64,000 bases of DNA, taken from NCBI GenBank assembly GCA_963965975.1, contig OZ014412.1, forward strand, positions 9,963,849 to 10,027,848. The letters run 5' to 3'. The position numbers were made by a program, and so were the translations under genes. The stretch's first letter is position 1. Every line of letters begins with the position of its first letter. Shown here piece by piece: positions 1-10,241 of the stretch. The stretch is from Xestospongia bergquistia. Taxonomy: Eukaryota > Porifera > Demospongiae > Haplosclerida > Petrosiidae. Below the pieces are notes generated by a model. That model did not search any database. It saw only the letters and a program-made list of their open reading frames with translations, and was not told the origin of the DNA.

Positions 1-374
1 ACGGTCAGAAAACGAAGAATTTCGGAGCGTCTAAGTTCGGATAAAATATTCTATTGTCGTACACTTGGCTCTTTTTATTGAAAATGAAACGAAACTGTTG
101 GCAAGTAATAGTAAACAAATGTCTTACTAAACCTTTACAGATTCTGCTACAGAACGTTTAAATTTATTAGTGACTTTGGCAGTGTTCCATCATCCAAATG
201 TAGGAGGCGTGGCATGTATATTCATCCGTATTTAAACACGAGTTGGCACATGCTGAGTGAAAACGTCGAGTCGAGATAGTCTTGGCTAAGTTGTGTTGTT
301 AGAGTTCTCTATTTCAACTTACAGTACGAAGTCAACAAATTTTACAACTATTCAACTACTTCTACTGTTTTTTT
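1..374. repeat. Left terminal inverted repeat arm
   Basis: Bases 1-250 and 335-374 are the reverse complement, with few mismatches, of 5163-5449. About 85 bases (roughly 250-335) exist only in this arm, so the right arm carries a deletion. Just after the arm, a GTAAGT at about 466 could be a splice donor of the element's own first exon. That is inference. Confidence 0.85.
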
Positions 375-605
375 GTCAACGTGGAGAGTCTGAATTGGGT
401 CTTTTGCTACGACCACAGACTAGAACTGCAATTATCCTGACTTTTTATCACGATTTGTTATGGTAAGTCAATCTGTTTCTTTCTTAGTTACAAATTAAAA
501 TGATCACTATGTCAAGCAGTGTGTTTTTTATGATGGTCTTGATTTATTCACCACTGTTGTCTGTGTCAATTCAATAGTGAATTCTTTTAGTTTGTAACTG
601 TTAAT

Positions 606-3338
606 CAGGGCGTAGGAACAGGGAGGCCACAGGGGCCAGGGCCCCCCACTTTTTTGGTCGTGGTTTGCCATAGTCATGTACAACACTCACACACGATGAC
701 ATGCAACTACTACTTGACTACTAACGGCAAGATGAAGGATCTATAACTAATAATAAGTATGGAGGTTAATGCCTAGCTATGCTTATCAGCCAGCAAAGCC
801 ATACTCGTTCCGACCTACGGTACCTACAGTTTTAGCATCAGTGCGCACTAATTCGGAATAGCACTATTTTAATATTTCACCATTGCGCTAAATTAGATAT
901 TCCACATTGTGAGTATGGCCGACTCTCAGAGAAGAATCGATCAATTTTTTCTCATCTCCAATGATACGAAAGAATATGATGAAATTAATTCAGTTGATGG
1001 AGAACAAGACTTGTCCGATAACCACACGGATACCGACAATGAAGCAGAGGCTGATGCATGTGAGTGCCAATGTTGTTCTAATGTAAGTACACCTTATCAT
1101 CCGCTGGAGCTAAGCCAATCAAAGACGACCAAGTTGTATAACAGTGAATCTAAAGCAAAGTCCCATTCAAAAATGATTCAAAGTAGATGGTATGAGCTAC
1201 ATCCTTGGATTAGTGTGTGTACTTCAAAATACAGAATATATTGTTCAACTTGTCTAACTGCTAAAGAGCAAGGCTTGCTGAACACTAAATATAAACAGAC
1301 AGCGTTTGTTGATGGCTCTTAGCTCATTTCGAATACATGAATCAAGAAGTATGCATAAAGATTCTATTCTAAAGCTAACGGCTAAGAATAAAGGTGTTGG
1401 CATAGATGCTCAGCTAAGTGCTCAGCTCAGCAGTGACCAAAAGTATCATCAATTAATGTTCATTAAACTTCTCCATGCTGTTCAGTTTCTTGCAAGGCAA
1501 GGACTACATTTTTGTGGCCATAAAGTGGATGTAGAAGCCTTTAGTGGTAATCTCTATCAGTTACTTCTACTGCAGGCAAAGGATAGCCCACAAATGATTT
1601 CTTGGCTAGAGATAAAGCAGTACATTTCACCAGAAATTATAAATGAAGTAATCACTTCTATGGGCCAGTGTGTTTTGCGCAAAATTTTAGCTGAAGTTTG
1701 TACTTCTTTGTGGTATTCAATTATTGTAGATGAAGCTACAGATATAGCTCATAATGAACAAATGTCAGTCTCAGTAAGGTGGGTAGACAACTGCTATTGT
1801 ATTAATGAATGCACAATTGGCCTTCTTCAACTGCCAAGCACTTTGGCAGAAACTATTTTTCAAGCGGAGAAAGATATCTTAATCAGGTGTTCACTGCTGA
1901 TCAATCAATGTCAAGGGCAGGCCTATGATGGGGCAGCCAACATGAGTGGCATTAGAAAAAGAGTTCAGGCACTCTTTAAAAAGGAAGTTCGTCAGGCACT
2001 CTATGTTCATTGTCTGACGCATAGTTTGAATCTTTGTCTTAAATATGTAACAAACAATTATGAGCTGATCAGAGATGTCATGAGTTTCATTTATGACCTA
2101 GCACAACTATTCAAGTTCTCCCCTAAGAGGCTTACCTTGTTTAACAGCTTAAGAAAGGAAGTGAGTATAAACACAGGTGAGGTGACACTGAATTTGAGAA
2201 TGTTGTGTCCAACACGATGGACAGTGCGGCATACATCAATCACAAGCATATTGAGGAATTATAGCATTATTCAGAGTGCATTAGAGGACATCAGTCACGA
2301 GCATGATGAATATGCGGCTAAGGCCAGTGTAATGGCCCTAAAAATGGAAGATTTTGATATGTTTTTTGGCCTCAAACTTGCCTATCTAATATTCTCATCT
2401 GCAGAGCAATTATTGATTAATTTACAGACAACAGATATCAGTGTTTAAGAGGCAGTTCATGGTACTGAGCTTCTTACTGCGCATCTACAGTCCCTAAGAA
2501 GTGAAGCATAGTTTGATGCTTTTTACGATGCCATAGTATCTGACAGTGGCAGTCTAACAACAGAACCAACTCTTCCTCGTCAAAGGAAGAGGCCCAAGCA
2601 ATTTGATGATGGTTCAAGCCCTCATGCATACAAAACTCCAAGAGATAGACATCGTCATATGTATTTTGAAGTGTGTGAACTAGCGGCTGGTGAGGTCGAA
2701 AGGAGGTTTATCCAAGAAGACATGAGGATCATCAACAATATTGAAACAAGTCTCATTGAATATGCCAATGAAAACAACCAATCATCAATCAGTGAGGAGT
2801 TGGAAACATATCTAAAGCTGGACTTTGACATAGAAAGGCTAAAGACACAGTTATCTATGCTCTCAGATGTCATCAAGACAAGTTCTTTGAGTGTAAATAA
2901 AGTTACCAACATTCGTACTATTGTCCAAGCTATGAATGAAAGCCATATATATAAAGAAATGCTCCTGGAAGTTGACAAACTTCTGAAGCTATACTTGATA
3001 CTTCCAGTAACTACATCTACAGCTGAGCGCTCATTCTCTTCACTTCACTGCTTGAAGACATTCTTGAGAAACACTATGACAAGTTGTAGGTTAAATAATC
3101 TCTTTTTGATGTATATTCACCAAGACTTAACAGACTCACTTGATTTATATAAAATAGCTAGAGATTTTGTGTCAGTGAATAGTCGTAGAAAGCATTACTT
3201 TGGTAACTTTTGATTTTGTTTTATTTTTATCTGTCTCTAAAGTGCACTCTTAAGAACTTGTCAAATAGCTATACTTGTAGCTACTCTGAGATTAGCTCGG
3301 TCTTGGGCCCCCCTAGTCATTTTCATCTTCCTACGCCC
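606..3338 (+). mobile_element. hAT-superfamily DNA transposon with 8-bp target duplication
   Basis: The left end reads CAGGGCGTAGGAA and the right end is its inverse, TTCCTACGCCC, giving short terminal inverted repeats (one G differs in run length). The 8-mer CTGTTAAT occurs at 598-605 and again at 3339-3346, exactly at the two borders; 8 bp is the typical hAT target duplication. Inside is one nearly full-length transposase gene on the plus strand. The insertion lies inside the pogo/Tigger block, so it is younger than that element. Confidence 0.9.
915..3213 (+). pseudogene. hAT transposase (ZMYM/DUF4371 type), one frameshift and two stops
   Basis: Three collinear open stretches make one transposase. 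Bases 915-1322 give an acidic N-terminus and a zinc-finger-like segment (SRWYELHPW followed by paired cysteines). A frameshift near 1313 leads into 1319-2448, which holds the DUF4371-like core: VDEATD (a catalytic acidic motif of the family), YDGAANMSG, and the HCLTHSLNL motif. TAA at 2446 and TAG at 2509 interrupt the same frame. The frame then continues to 3213 with the C-terminal dimerisation region (TSTAERSFSSLHCLKTFLR). With only three lesions, this is a young relic compared with the other elements here. The host role is transposition only. Confidence 0.85.
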
Positions 3339-3346
3339 CTGTTAAT

Positions 3347-3773
3347 GCTAACTCCTTAAAATGAATGTAGAGTGAAGTAATTTGTAATGAAGCAGTTTTG
3401 GGTGGTATGTTTGTATGTTGTAATGATGTGATGAAGGACATTATGCTGGTTTTGAAGACACTGTGAACTTGTGGTTAATTCAAAGCATAATGATGTAAGG
3501 TGGGCCGGATTTCATAATAGGATAAATGAAGTGACAACTTGTTAAACACAAGTTAACCTAATTGAAATTATTTGTGTGTATAACCAATTTATCTGTTGCT
3601 ACTTATTAATAAAATATTTTTCTAATGCAGCTGTCATCTCAACATCTGCTTTTAGCTGATAGAAATTTTCGATCATGCAGTAACCATAGACCTTTCCTAT
3701 TAAGCACATCTAAGCACCCTTCACAATACAAGCTTTATGAAAGCATAATTTACTTAAAGCTTATGAAACAGTA
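3347..3773. other. Spacer between hAT element and pogo transposase
   Basis: AT-rich sequence belonging to the interrupted pogo/Tigger element. A possible splice acceptor (TCTAATGCAG, ending about 3630) faces the possible donor near 466, so the stretch may be the rest of an intron of the transposase gene. No gene is seen. Confidence 0.3.
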
Positions 3774-4229
3774 TTGAGTGGTATGTCTGTTCGAAAAGCA
3801 GCCGAAGAATACAATGTACCAAAAAGTACTTTACATGATTGCCTCACTGGAAAAGTGATGTTTGGATCTGACAGTGGACCAACAAAATACCTTAGTAATG
3901 TTGAAGAGGAAGAACTTTTGCAGTTTCTTCTTGGTTGTTTATCTGTAGGATTTGCTAAGTCTCGCAAGCAAATTTTAGCCATCATTCAAAGTGTTGTCCA
4001 CCAAAATGGCATAAATGTTACTGTTACAAATGGTTGGTGGGACTCTTTTAGAAAAATGCATCCATTATTATCTCTTAGAAATCCTGAACAACTTTCCTAT
4101 GTTAGAGCCGTGTGTACCTCACCTGAAGCACTTGATCATTATTTTGATATTCTTGAAGAAAGATTAGATCAAAATGACTTGTCCCGTAAACCTTGCCAAA
4201 TATATCATGGCCATGGCTTTTGGCTGTAG
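3774..4229 (+). pseudogene. pogo/Tigger-like transposase, N-terminal half
   Basis: The reading frame carries a Psq-type helix-turn-helix (SVRKAAEEYNVPKSTLHD) followed by a CENP-B/Tc5-type second DNA-binding domain (KQILAIIQSVV, NGWWDSFRKMHP) and the start of the linker to the DDE domain (RKPCQ). It ends at a stop at 4227-4229 before the catalytic domain. The frame is open upstream of the ATG at 3783, so the true start is not fixed. The lost C-terminal part is present only on the minus strand nearby. Confidence 0.8.
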
Positions 4230-4339
4230 ACAATATATTTAGATTATGAGATTACTATAAATACATCAATCAATAATAAAAATGGATAAAACAAAAATTA
4301 CCTATATGAGAAGACTTATTAGTAATTTAACATGATTCA

Positions 4340-5161
4340 GAACATGGAAAAATTAATAAACATTTGGTGTTTTAACAAAAACAGCTGCTTTGTTAATAGG
4401 GTAACCTCCAGTGGTACAAAAACCACTTATAACATATTCTATTGTCATGCTTCTTCCCAGCGTTTGAGCTTAAGTAATTATGACACTTCTCTCACCAATA
4501 TCTCTTTAAAATTGAAAAACATCCCTTATTAAGGGCTGAGTCATGTGTGTAGAATGAGGTGGTAAATAAAACAATTATTCCTTCCTCTGCAGCTTTATTA
4601 ATAACAGATGGAGTATAATGAGATGAATGTCCATCTAACAATAAAAGCAATGGACGAAGTGGTGGAGTATGAGACAGAAAATGATGCCTGAACCAAAGAT
4701 CAAACAGTTCAGCATCAACCCAGCCACTCTTTGACAAGCCATATATTGACCCTGGGACCTCTCCTAGTCACTTCAGCCTTTAATGTCTTTCGGTCAAACA
4801 CTATCATAGGTGGCATGACAAGACAACGCATTAATTTGAGTTTTGTTACCGGTAGTAATGGATTGAGATACGTTTTTGCCCTTTCCGAGCAATGACTTTG
4901 GGAGGTGCTTGATCTAGTGGCATACCAGTTTCATCACAGTTATATTTTTGGCAAGGTTTACGGGACAAGTCATTTTGATCTAATGTTTCTTCAAGAATAT
5001 CAAAATAATGATCAAATGCTTCAGGTGAGGTACAACACACAGCTCTAACATAAGAAAGCTGTTCAGGATTTCTAAGAGACAATGATGAGTCCCACCAACC
5101 AGTTGCAACAGTAACATTTATGCCTTTTTGGTGGACAACACTTTGAATGATGGCTAAAATG
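4340..5161 (-). pseudogene. pogo/Tigger-like transposase, middle and C-terminal part
   Basis: Read on the minus strand from 5161, this repeats the second DNA-binding region of the plus copy and then continues into the DDE_1 nuclease: CDETGMPLD (first catalytic aspartate) and, after frameshifts around 4740-4846, LLLLLDGHSSH (second aspartate). Decayed C-terminal sequence extends to about 4340. The N-terminal helix-turn-helix is missing. Several frame breaks make it inactive. Confidence 0.75.
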
Positions 5162-5162
5162 A

Positions 5163-5449
5163 CAAAAAAACCAGTAGGAGTAGTTGAATAGTTGTAAAAT
5201 TTGTTAACTCATGTTTAAATAGGGATGAATATACATGCCACGCCTCCTACATTTGGATCATGGAACACTGCCAAAGCCACGAATAAATTTAAACGTTCTC
5301 TAGCAGAATCTGTAGAGGCTTAGTAAGACATTTGTTTACTATTAGTTGCCAACAGTTTCGTTTCATTTTCAATGAAAAGAGCCAAGTGTACGACAATAGA
5401 CTATTTTATCCGAACTTAGACGGGTCCGAAATTCTTCGTTCTGACCGTT
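5163..5449. repeat. Right terminal inverted repeat arm
   Basis: Reverse complement of 1-374, lacking about 85 bases. It passes directly into minus-strand transposase sequence at 5161, which shows that the 5' part of the minus copy was deleted. Confidence 0.85.
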
Positions 5450-5629
5450 GTGGCTAAGATCAAAGTTGAAAACGGCGGCTCTCCACATCTAGTGTTTTAC
5501 CTATCTATGACCTACATTTATATATACCAGTTTCACTGCTTCTCTTTTCTACTGAAGAGGGAAGACGTCCGAATATACATGGTGTCTGAATATCAATAGT
5601 TTACTCTATGGCCTGACACAGCATTCTAG
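5450..5629. other. Junction between pogo element and gypsy retrotransposon
   Basis: No coding sequence is recognised. It could contain the remains of a 5' LTR or leader of the following retrotransposon, but no similarity to the sequence after 8809 is visible. Confidence 0.3.
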
Positions 5630-5639
5630 CTTCATTCGA

Positions 5640-6463
5640 TTCGTCCAAAGAAAGTTGGTCACATTATGTAGAGAGACTGGGATTCTACTTGGTCGCAAAT
5701 GATGTAGAAGGAGATGACAAGAAATTCTTCATGTTGCTCTCCATTTTTGGGCATCAGACCTTCAAATTAATAAGAAGTTTACTTGACGCTCAGGCACTTG
5801 AAACCAAGTCATCATACGATGACTTAGTGAAGATGGTCAAGGACTATTGACTATTATGACCCCAAACCATCTATTATTGTTCAGAGATACAAGTTTAACT
5901 CTCGTGTAAGAGCAGCAGATGAGTCTGTTGCAATGTATAAGCAGCTCTGCGTTAGATTGCTGAATATTGTGACTATAAAGATAACAAGGTATGCTAAGAG
6001 ATCGACTCGTATGTGGAGTTAATCACCAGAGTACCCAGCATAGGTTGTTGGTCGAGAAGGACCTTACCTATGAAAAAGCATTAGATCTAGCTAAATCACT
6101 CGAGGCAGCCGAGGAAGGATCGCTTGACATTATAGCAATTAACACTGTAAATGTTCACTACAATTCTTGTCAAAAGTACCAGGGAAGAACTACTGTTAAT
6201 ATTATCTGCCATAGGTGTGGAGGACGTCATTTACCCTCGGTCTGTTGCTTCAAGGGTCAGACTGTCACAAATACAAGAAAAAGGGCACATTGCCAAAGTA
6301 TGTTGCTCGAGTCAAGTGTCTAAAGCACCAATGAAGCCAAAAAAGACTCATTTTGTAAATGAGGAATGCACTACCACTGTTCCAGAAGAACAAGTAGATG
6401 AAGAGTTGTATAACATGTGTACACTTAGAGATAAACAATCAGAACCTATCATTGTTTACTGAA
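5640..6463 (+). pseudogene. gypsy gag remnant
   Basis: Frames from about 5640 give capsid-like sequence (SWSHYVERLGFYL, followed by the YDDLVKMVKDY segment). A short duplication near 5850 shifts the frame and creates a stop. From 5991 the typical nucleocapsid-proximal motif LRDRLVCGVN follows, then traces of zinc knuckles (ICHRCGGRH) in shifted frames. Not functional. Confidence 0.7.
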
Positions 6464-6464
6464 T

Positions 6465-6752
6465 GGTGTACCAACGGATATGGAGTATGATACTAGTGCA
6501 TCTCTTTCAATTATTAGTCAAGATACTTATGCCAATGTTTCCAAATCCAGTCGTATTGATGACCTGGCAAAAACAAAGGTCAAATTGAAAACCTATGTGT
6601 GTGAGTCAATATCAGTATTGGGTAAAATTAGAATGCGTGAGGGTCAGGAGGAGGTCCTGCCTGTCCTTGTGGTAAAAGGGACTGGGCTTAACCTTATGGG
6701 AAGAGACTGGCTCAACAAGAACAAAGTAAAAAATGGGAAGTTCACAGTCTAA
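6465..6752 (+). pseudogene. gypsy aspartic protease remnant
   Basis: The fold motifs are recognisable (YDTSASLSII near the start, LNLMGRDWL at the end). The catalytic triad DTG is changed to DTS, so the protease would be inactive even if expressed. Confidence 0.65.
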
Positions 6753-6849
6753 CTACCCAACACCCACTTGAGGAACTCTTAGAAAAGTTGTTTTAAGGTG
6801 GAATTGGGTTGTCTGCAAGGTGTTAAAGCTCATTTATTAGTAGATGACA

Positions 6850-7600
6850 CCAACCCAAAATTTCATAAGCCTAGGTAGGATTGTGCCATTTGTGTTTAAA
6901 GAGAAAGTTGAAGCAAAACTTGACAGGTTACAGAGTTTGGGCATTATTTCTCCTGTTCAGTTATCAAGGTGGGCTGTGCCCATAGTGCCTGTAGTAAACA
7001 GGATGGGTCAGTGAGAATTTGTGGAGACTTTAAAGTTACAATTAATCAAGTCTCTCAAGTAGAGTCCTATCCCCTACCAAGAGTAGAGGAGCTTTTTGCT
7101 ACTCTTTCAGGAGGAAAACAGCTCTCAAAATTAGATTCAGCCCAAGCTTATTTACAAATTACCTTTAGCAGAAGATTCAAAAGAGTTTGTAACTATCAAT
7201 ACATCAAAGGGGTTGTTTCAATACAACAGGTTTCCATTAGGAGTGTCTTCAGCTGCAGCCATTTTTCAGAGATGCATAGAAAATCTCACAGGGATGTAAG
7301 GGTGTGTCCATATATGTGGATGATATTTTGGTACCGGGTAAGTCCACTGAAGAGCATTTGCATAATTTAGAGAATTTATTGAGCAAACTAGAATCATCAG
7401 GTTTACGACTTAACAAGTCAGTGTTACTTCCTGCGATCTAAGGTTAAATATTTAGGTCTCATAATTGATGCAGATGGCTTACACCCAACTGAGGAAAAGG
7501 TAAAAGCAAACAAGGAAGCTCCTAGGCCTCGAAATGTCACTGAATCACGATCGTTTTTGTGCATTGTTAACTATTATAGTGATTCCTGCCAAACATATCT
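6850..7600 (+). pseudogene. gypsy reverse transcriptase remnant
   Basis: Contains KQDGSVRICGDFKVTINQV and SKLDSAQAYLQI of the fingers and palm, then after frameshifts the active-site box YVDD at 7313-7324 and the thumb region. The catalytic aspartates survive, but several frame breaks disrupt the gene. The frame breaks off before RNase H. Confidence 0.75.
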
Positions 7601-7624
7601 GCAAAGCTTGAAAGACAGTAAATC

Positions 7625-8755
7625 ATGTGCTATCTGTCAAGAAAATCAACCATCACCACCTTCAGCTCCATAATACCCTTGGGAGTAGTCAGAGCAGCCT
7701 TGGAGTCGACTATATCTCGACTTTGCAAGACCATACATTGGACACATGTTCCTCATACTAGTTGATTCTCACTCAAAATGGTTAGATGCTCATATTATGT
7801 ATAATATTACTTCCTCTAGAACCATAGAGAAATTGAGACAGGTCTTTTCAATTCATGGACTTCCAAGGAAAATTGTGACTGATAATGGACTATCATTTGC
7901 GAGTGATGAGTTCAAGAGATTTGTAGAAGCTAATGGAATCAAGTATATAACATCGGCTCCATATCACCCTTCCACCAATGGACTTGCGGAAAGGGCAGTA
8001 CAGACAAGGACTTTGGTGTATGCAAGGTAGTTCCATTCAAGAAAAATTGTCTAAGTTTTTATTCATGTACCGGATTACACATCATTCTACTACAGGTGTT
8101 GCACCTTCAGAACTTTTAATGGGATGAAGACTTTGATCTCTTCTAGATGGATTTTTTCATGATGTAAATAAGAAGGTAGAATTTTGACAAGAGAAACAGA
8201 AAGAAGCTCATGACATAAATTGACCCATACGAAAATTCAACGTCGGTGACCTAGTTCTTGCTTTTAAAGCAACAGGGTCCGAGTGGGTGCCAGGAACATT
8301 GTTGAAGGTGACAGGTCCTTTGTCTTACCTGATCAAGTTAGTAAATTGTAGATTTTAGAACAACAGGGTCCAAGTGGATGCCAGGAACATTGGTGAAGGT
8401 GACAGGTCCTTTGTCTTACCTGATCAAGTTAATAAATGGTAACACTGTTCATCATCATATCGACAATGTTAGAAAAAGATATAGTGCAGGTGAGATTGAT
8501 GTAGCTACTAGTACAGACTTTAAACCACAAACAAACTCTGATGATGCTCTAGCAGACATTGCTGTGGAATCAACAGTTAATTCAGACTCATTCACTAAAC
8601 AGTCTTTTCCAGTCCTAGCTCCCACGTCTACTAATGGACATTCGAGTTCCCTTGAATCTCAAGTTGATACATCATCTGTTAATGTGCCAATACGTCATTC
8701 CACTCGAACAAGTCGACTTTCCAATAGTGGTTTTCCATTTGTTAATACTTATTGA
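7625..8755 (+). pseudogene. gypsy integrase remnant
   Basis: The DDE core is largely present: the first aspartate in the YLDFARP segment, the second in VTDNGLSFAS, and the glutamate in NGLAERAVQT (7746-8030). A stop follows, then the C-terminal GPY-like region (FNVGDLVLAF, WVPGTL) around 8230-8460, which contains an internal duplication, and a Ser/Thr-rich tail to 8755. Confidence 0.75.
8271..8440 (+). repeat. 91-bp tandem duplication inside the integrase C-terminus
   Basis: The block starting AACAGGGTCC at 8271 recurs at 8362 with only a few differences. The duplication adds a stop-containing copy of the integrase C-terminal segment, so it arose in an already decaying element or helped to kill it. 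Confidence 0.85.
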
Positions 8756-8808
8756 AAATTTTATGTGTTACATAGTAATTTTTGTACTTTGAACTTAGGA
8801 TGGGGAAG

Positions 8809-9040
8809 TGTGGTATTTCATTTAATAATTAATCCATTATTCTATGACGTAATATGTTTTGTGAGTTAAGTATTTAATATCATGTTTTGGTTGTTTAATT
8901 TAGTTATTGTGTTATGGTTGTTTTTATGTAATTCGTCAGTTTCTACTAAAAGTACTAAGACACAACAAGAGGCATCTCATGGGTCAACTTGAGAATAGAC
9001 TATTTATATTGCAGTGGCCACTCAGTTAGATGATTTTGCA
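8809..9040 (+). repeat. Possible 3' LTR of the gypsy element
   Basis: Starts TGTGGTATTT directly after a polypurine run (GGATGGGGAAG), the normal position of a 3' LTR. The end is not defined and no second copy exists in the window, so the call rests on position only. Confidence 0.4.
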
Positions 9041-9076
9041 GCAGGTTTTTGTTGACTGATCTTGACATTGTATTTA

Positions 9077-9412
9077 TGTTAATTTATTCCAATGAAATAA
9101 CATTATGTTTACATGACAGTTACTGTTGTTTAAATGATATAAATGTATTGTTAATATTACAACAATTGTTGGAATGTTGGTGGATTACCAGTGTAAGTTG
9201 CGTCTATAATTACATTGCTTTTACATCAAATTTGCTATAGTAAATGATTTACAACAGTATTCCAATACATTTACGTTAGTTAAAATCCCATCAATTTACT
9301 ATAAGTTGTTTGTGACACAAAATTGTTGGGAAATTACTTATTGTAAACTCATTGTAAATCGGCTTTATCACATCACATTTCCAAAGGATGGAAAACATGT
9401 ACCGTACCCTGT
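9077..9412 (+). repeat. Dispersed repeat, copy 1
   Basis: About 335 bases here match 14815-15158 in the opposite orientation, with scattered differences and small indels. It encodes nothing. It contains a partial internal repeat of the motif TATTCCAAT. Probably a short non-autonomous element or a solo LTR of an unseen family. Confidence 0.8.
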
Positions 9413-9984
9413 GGGCATCACCAGTTGAGTTACCTCCACTTCTGTTTCTAGACCCTTGGGTTGTATGTACCTATGTCCTGCTCTTAAAATTTTCTTAGCT
9501 CCTCTCTAGGAACAATAATGGACCCACTCTCATTCAAAGGCTCTTTGTCTTCAGACCAGTATCTTCTATAAAGAAGTTACACTAAATACATGCTATAAAA
9601 ATGATTATACTATATTATAAATCTTGCAGTACATCATGATATTTCTACAGATTTCTGGTAATTTCTTTAACATAAAATATGGTAAAAATATTTTTAAAAG
9701 AATCTTATATAGGAGAACCATTTTAAAATAAAATTTAAAAAATTCAAATTCAAGACTATACTCTCCTTAAGTAGCAGCATGTGGTAGCAAAATTATGTAG
9801 TTACCTCTTCAAGTGAATTCCAGTACTATGGTCTCTAATAAAAGTCGTATTTAAAACTACACAATTTGAGCAATATCAAGCACCCCGCACCTCGAAATAA
9901 TGAAATTAAAATTTTTAAAAGGCCACACTCACGCGGGTTTTAATAGGGGTTAAAAGAGTTATTGTGTGTTTACAATTTGCCGTA
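9413..9984. other. Intergenic DNA upstream of copy A
   Basis: AT-rich. No convincing gene. A short minus-strand open stretch (9565-9484) is too small to call. Confidence 0.5.
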
Positions 9985-10162
9985 TAGTCTGAAATTATAA
10001 GTTTCTAGCCTAGTGAAGTAACTTTTTTTATTTATTAACTAATAATAATTACCTACGTTTACATCCTGCAAAACGGGTGGTTAGATGCCTCCGTTTTTGC
10101 CTCGTGGTCGACAATCAAATACCTACTGAGCATGCGCGGGAAATCAAATCATCTTATTGGCA
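9985..10162 (+). promoter_or_regulatory. Promoter-proximal region of copy A with NRF-1-like site
   Basis: This stretch is clearly similar to 38995-39186, just upstream of copy B, although the intervening genes have diverged. Shared blocks include CTAGTGAAGTAAC, a run of AATAATAATTA, TCCTGCAAAAC and, closest to the start codon, ACTGAGCATGCGCGGG. The GCATGCGC core of the last block is the half-palindrome bound by NRF-1-type factors in animals. No TATA box is obvious. Function is inferred from conservation and motif only. Confidence 0.5.
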
Positions 10163-10241
10163 ATGGCGTCTTTGGAAAAAGAAAAAAGTCCTCCAATGAT
10201 AGAACCAAGTCCTATTGAGATCCCAAAAGGTGCTAAAATTG
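10163..10241 (+). CDS. RNF213: Copy A exon 1 (start codon)
   Basis: ATG at 10163 opens a short, charged, probably disordered N-terminus (MASLEKEKSPP...). The exon ends in phase 1 at a GTAAGT donor (10242). The start is supported by the similar first exon of copy B at 39187, which also begins MAS and ends in the same phase at the same motif. Copy B has nine more codons here. Confidence 0.75.

Larger units (their letters stand above)
1..5449. mobile_element. Inverted-dimer pogo/Tigger-like DNA transposon, interrupted by an hAT element
   Basis: Long inverted repeats bound this block (about 1-374 and 5163-5449, the left arm with an extra ~85 bases). Between them lie two partial pogo/Tigger (Jerky-type) transposase genes facing each other: an N-terminal part on the plus strand (3774-4229) and a middle plus C-terminal part on the minus strand (5161 down to about 4340). 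About 230 bases of transposase sequence (3972-4205 and 4950-5161) are present in both orientations. The whole is best read as two truncated copies joined tail to tail. An hAT element sits between the left arm and the plus-strand transposase. The left end may lie outside the window, so no target duplication of this element could be tested. Confidence 0.7.
5630..8808 (+). mobile_element. Decayed Ty3/gypsy LTR retrotransposon (K02A2.6-like)
   Basis: gag, protease, reverse transcriptase and integrase occur in the Ty3/gypsy order, broken by stops, frameshifts and at least one deletion that removed RNase H and the integrase zinc-binding region (junction near 7620). It ends at a purine run just before 8809, where a TGTGG that could open the 3' LTR follows. 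No 5' LTR is seen, so the element is truncated on the left, probably next to or inside the pogo repeat. Confidence 0.8.

Noticed and set aside
9484..9565. Short minus-strand frame (RRYWSEDKEPLNESG) with an acceptor-like site before it
   Set aside because: Only about 27 codons with no partner exon or homology that I can name.
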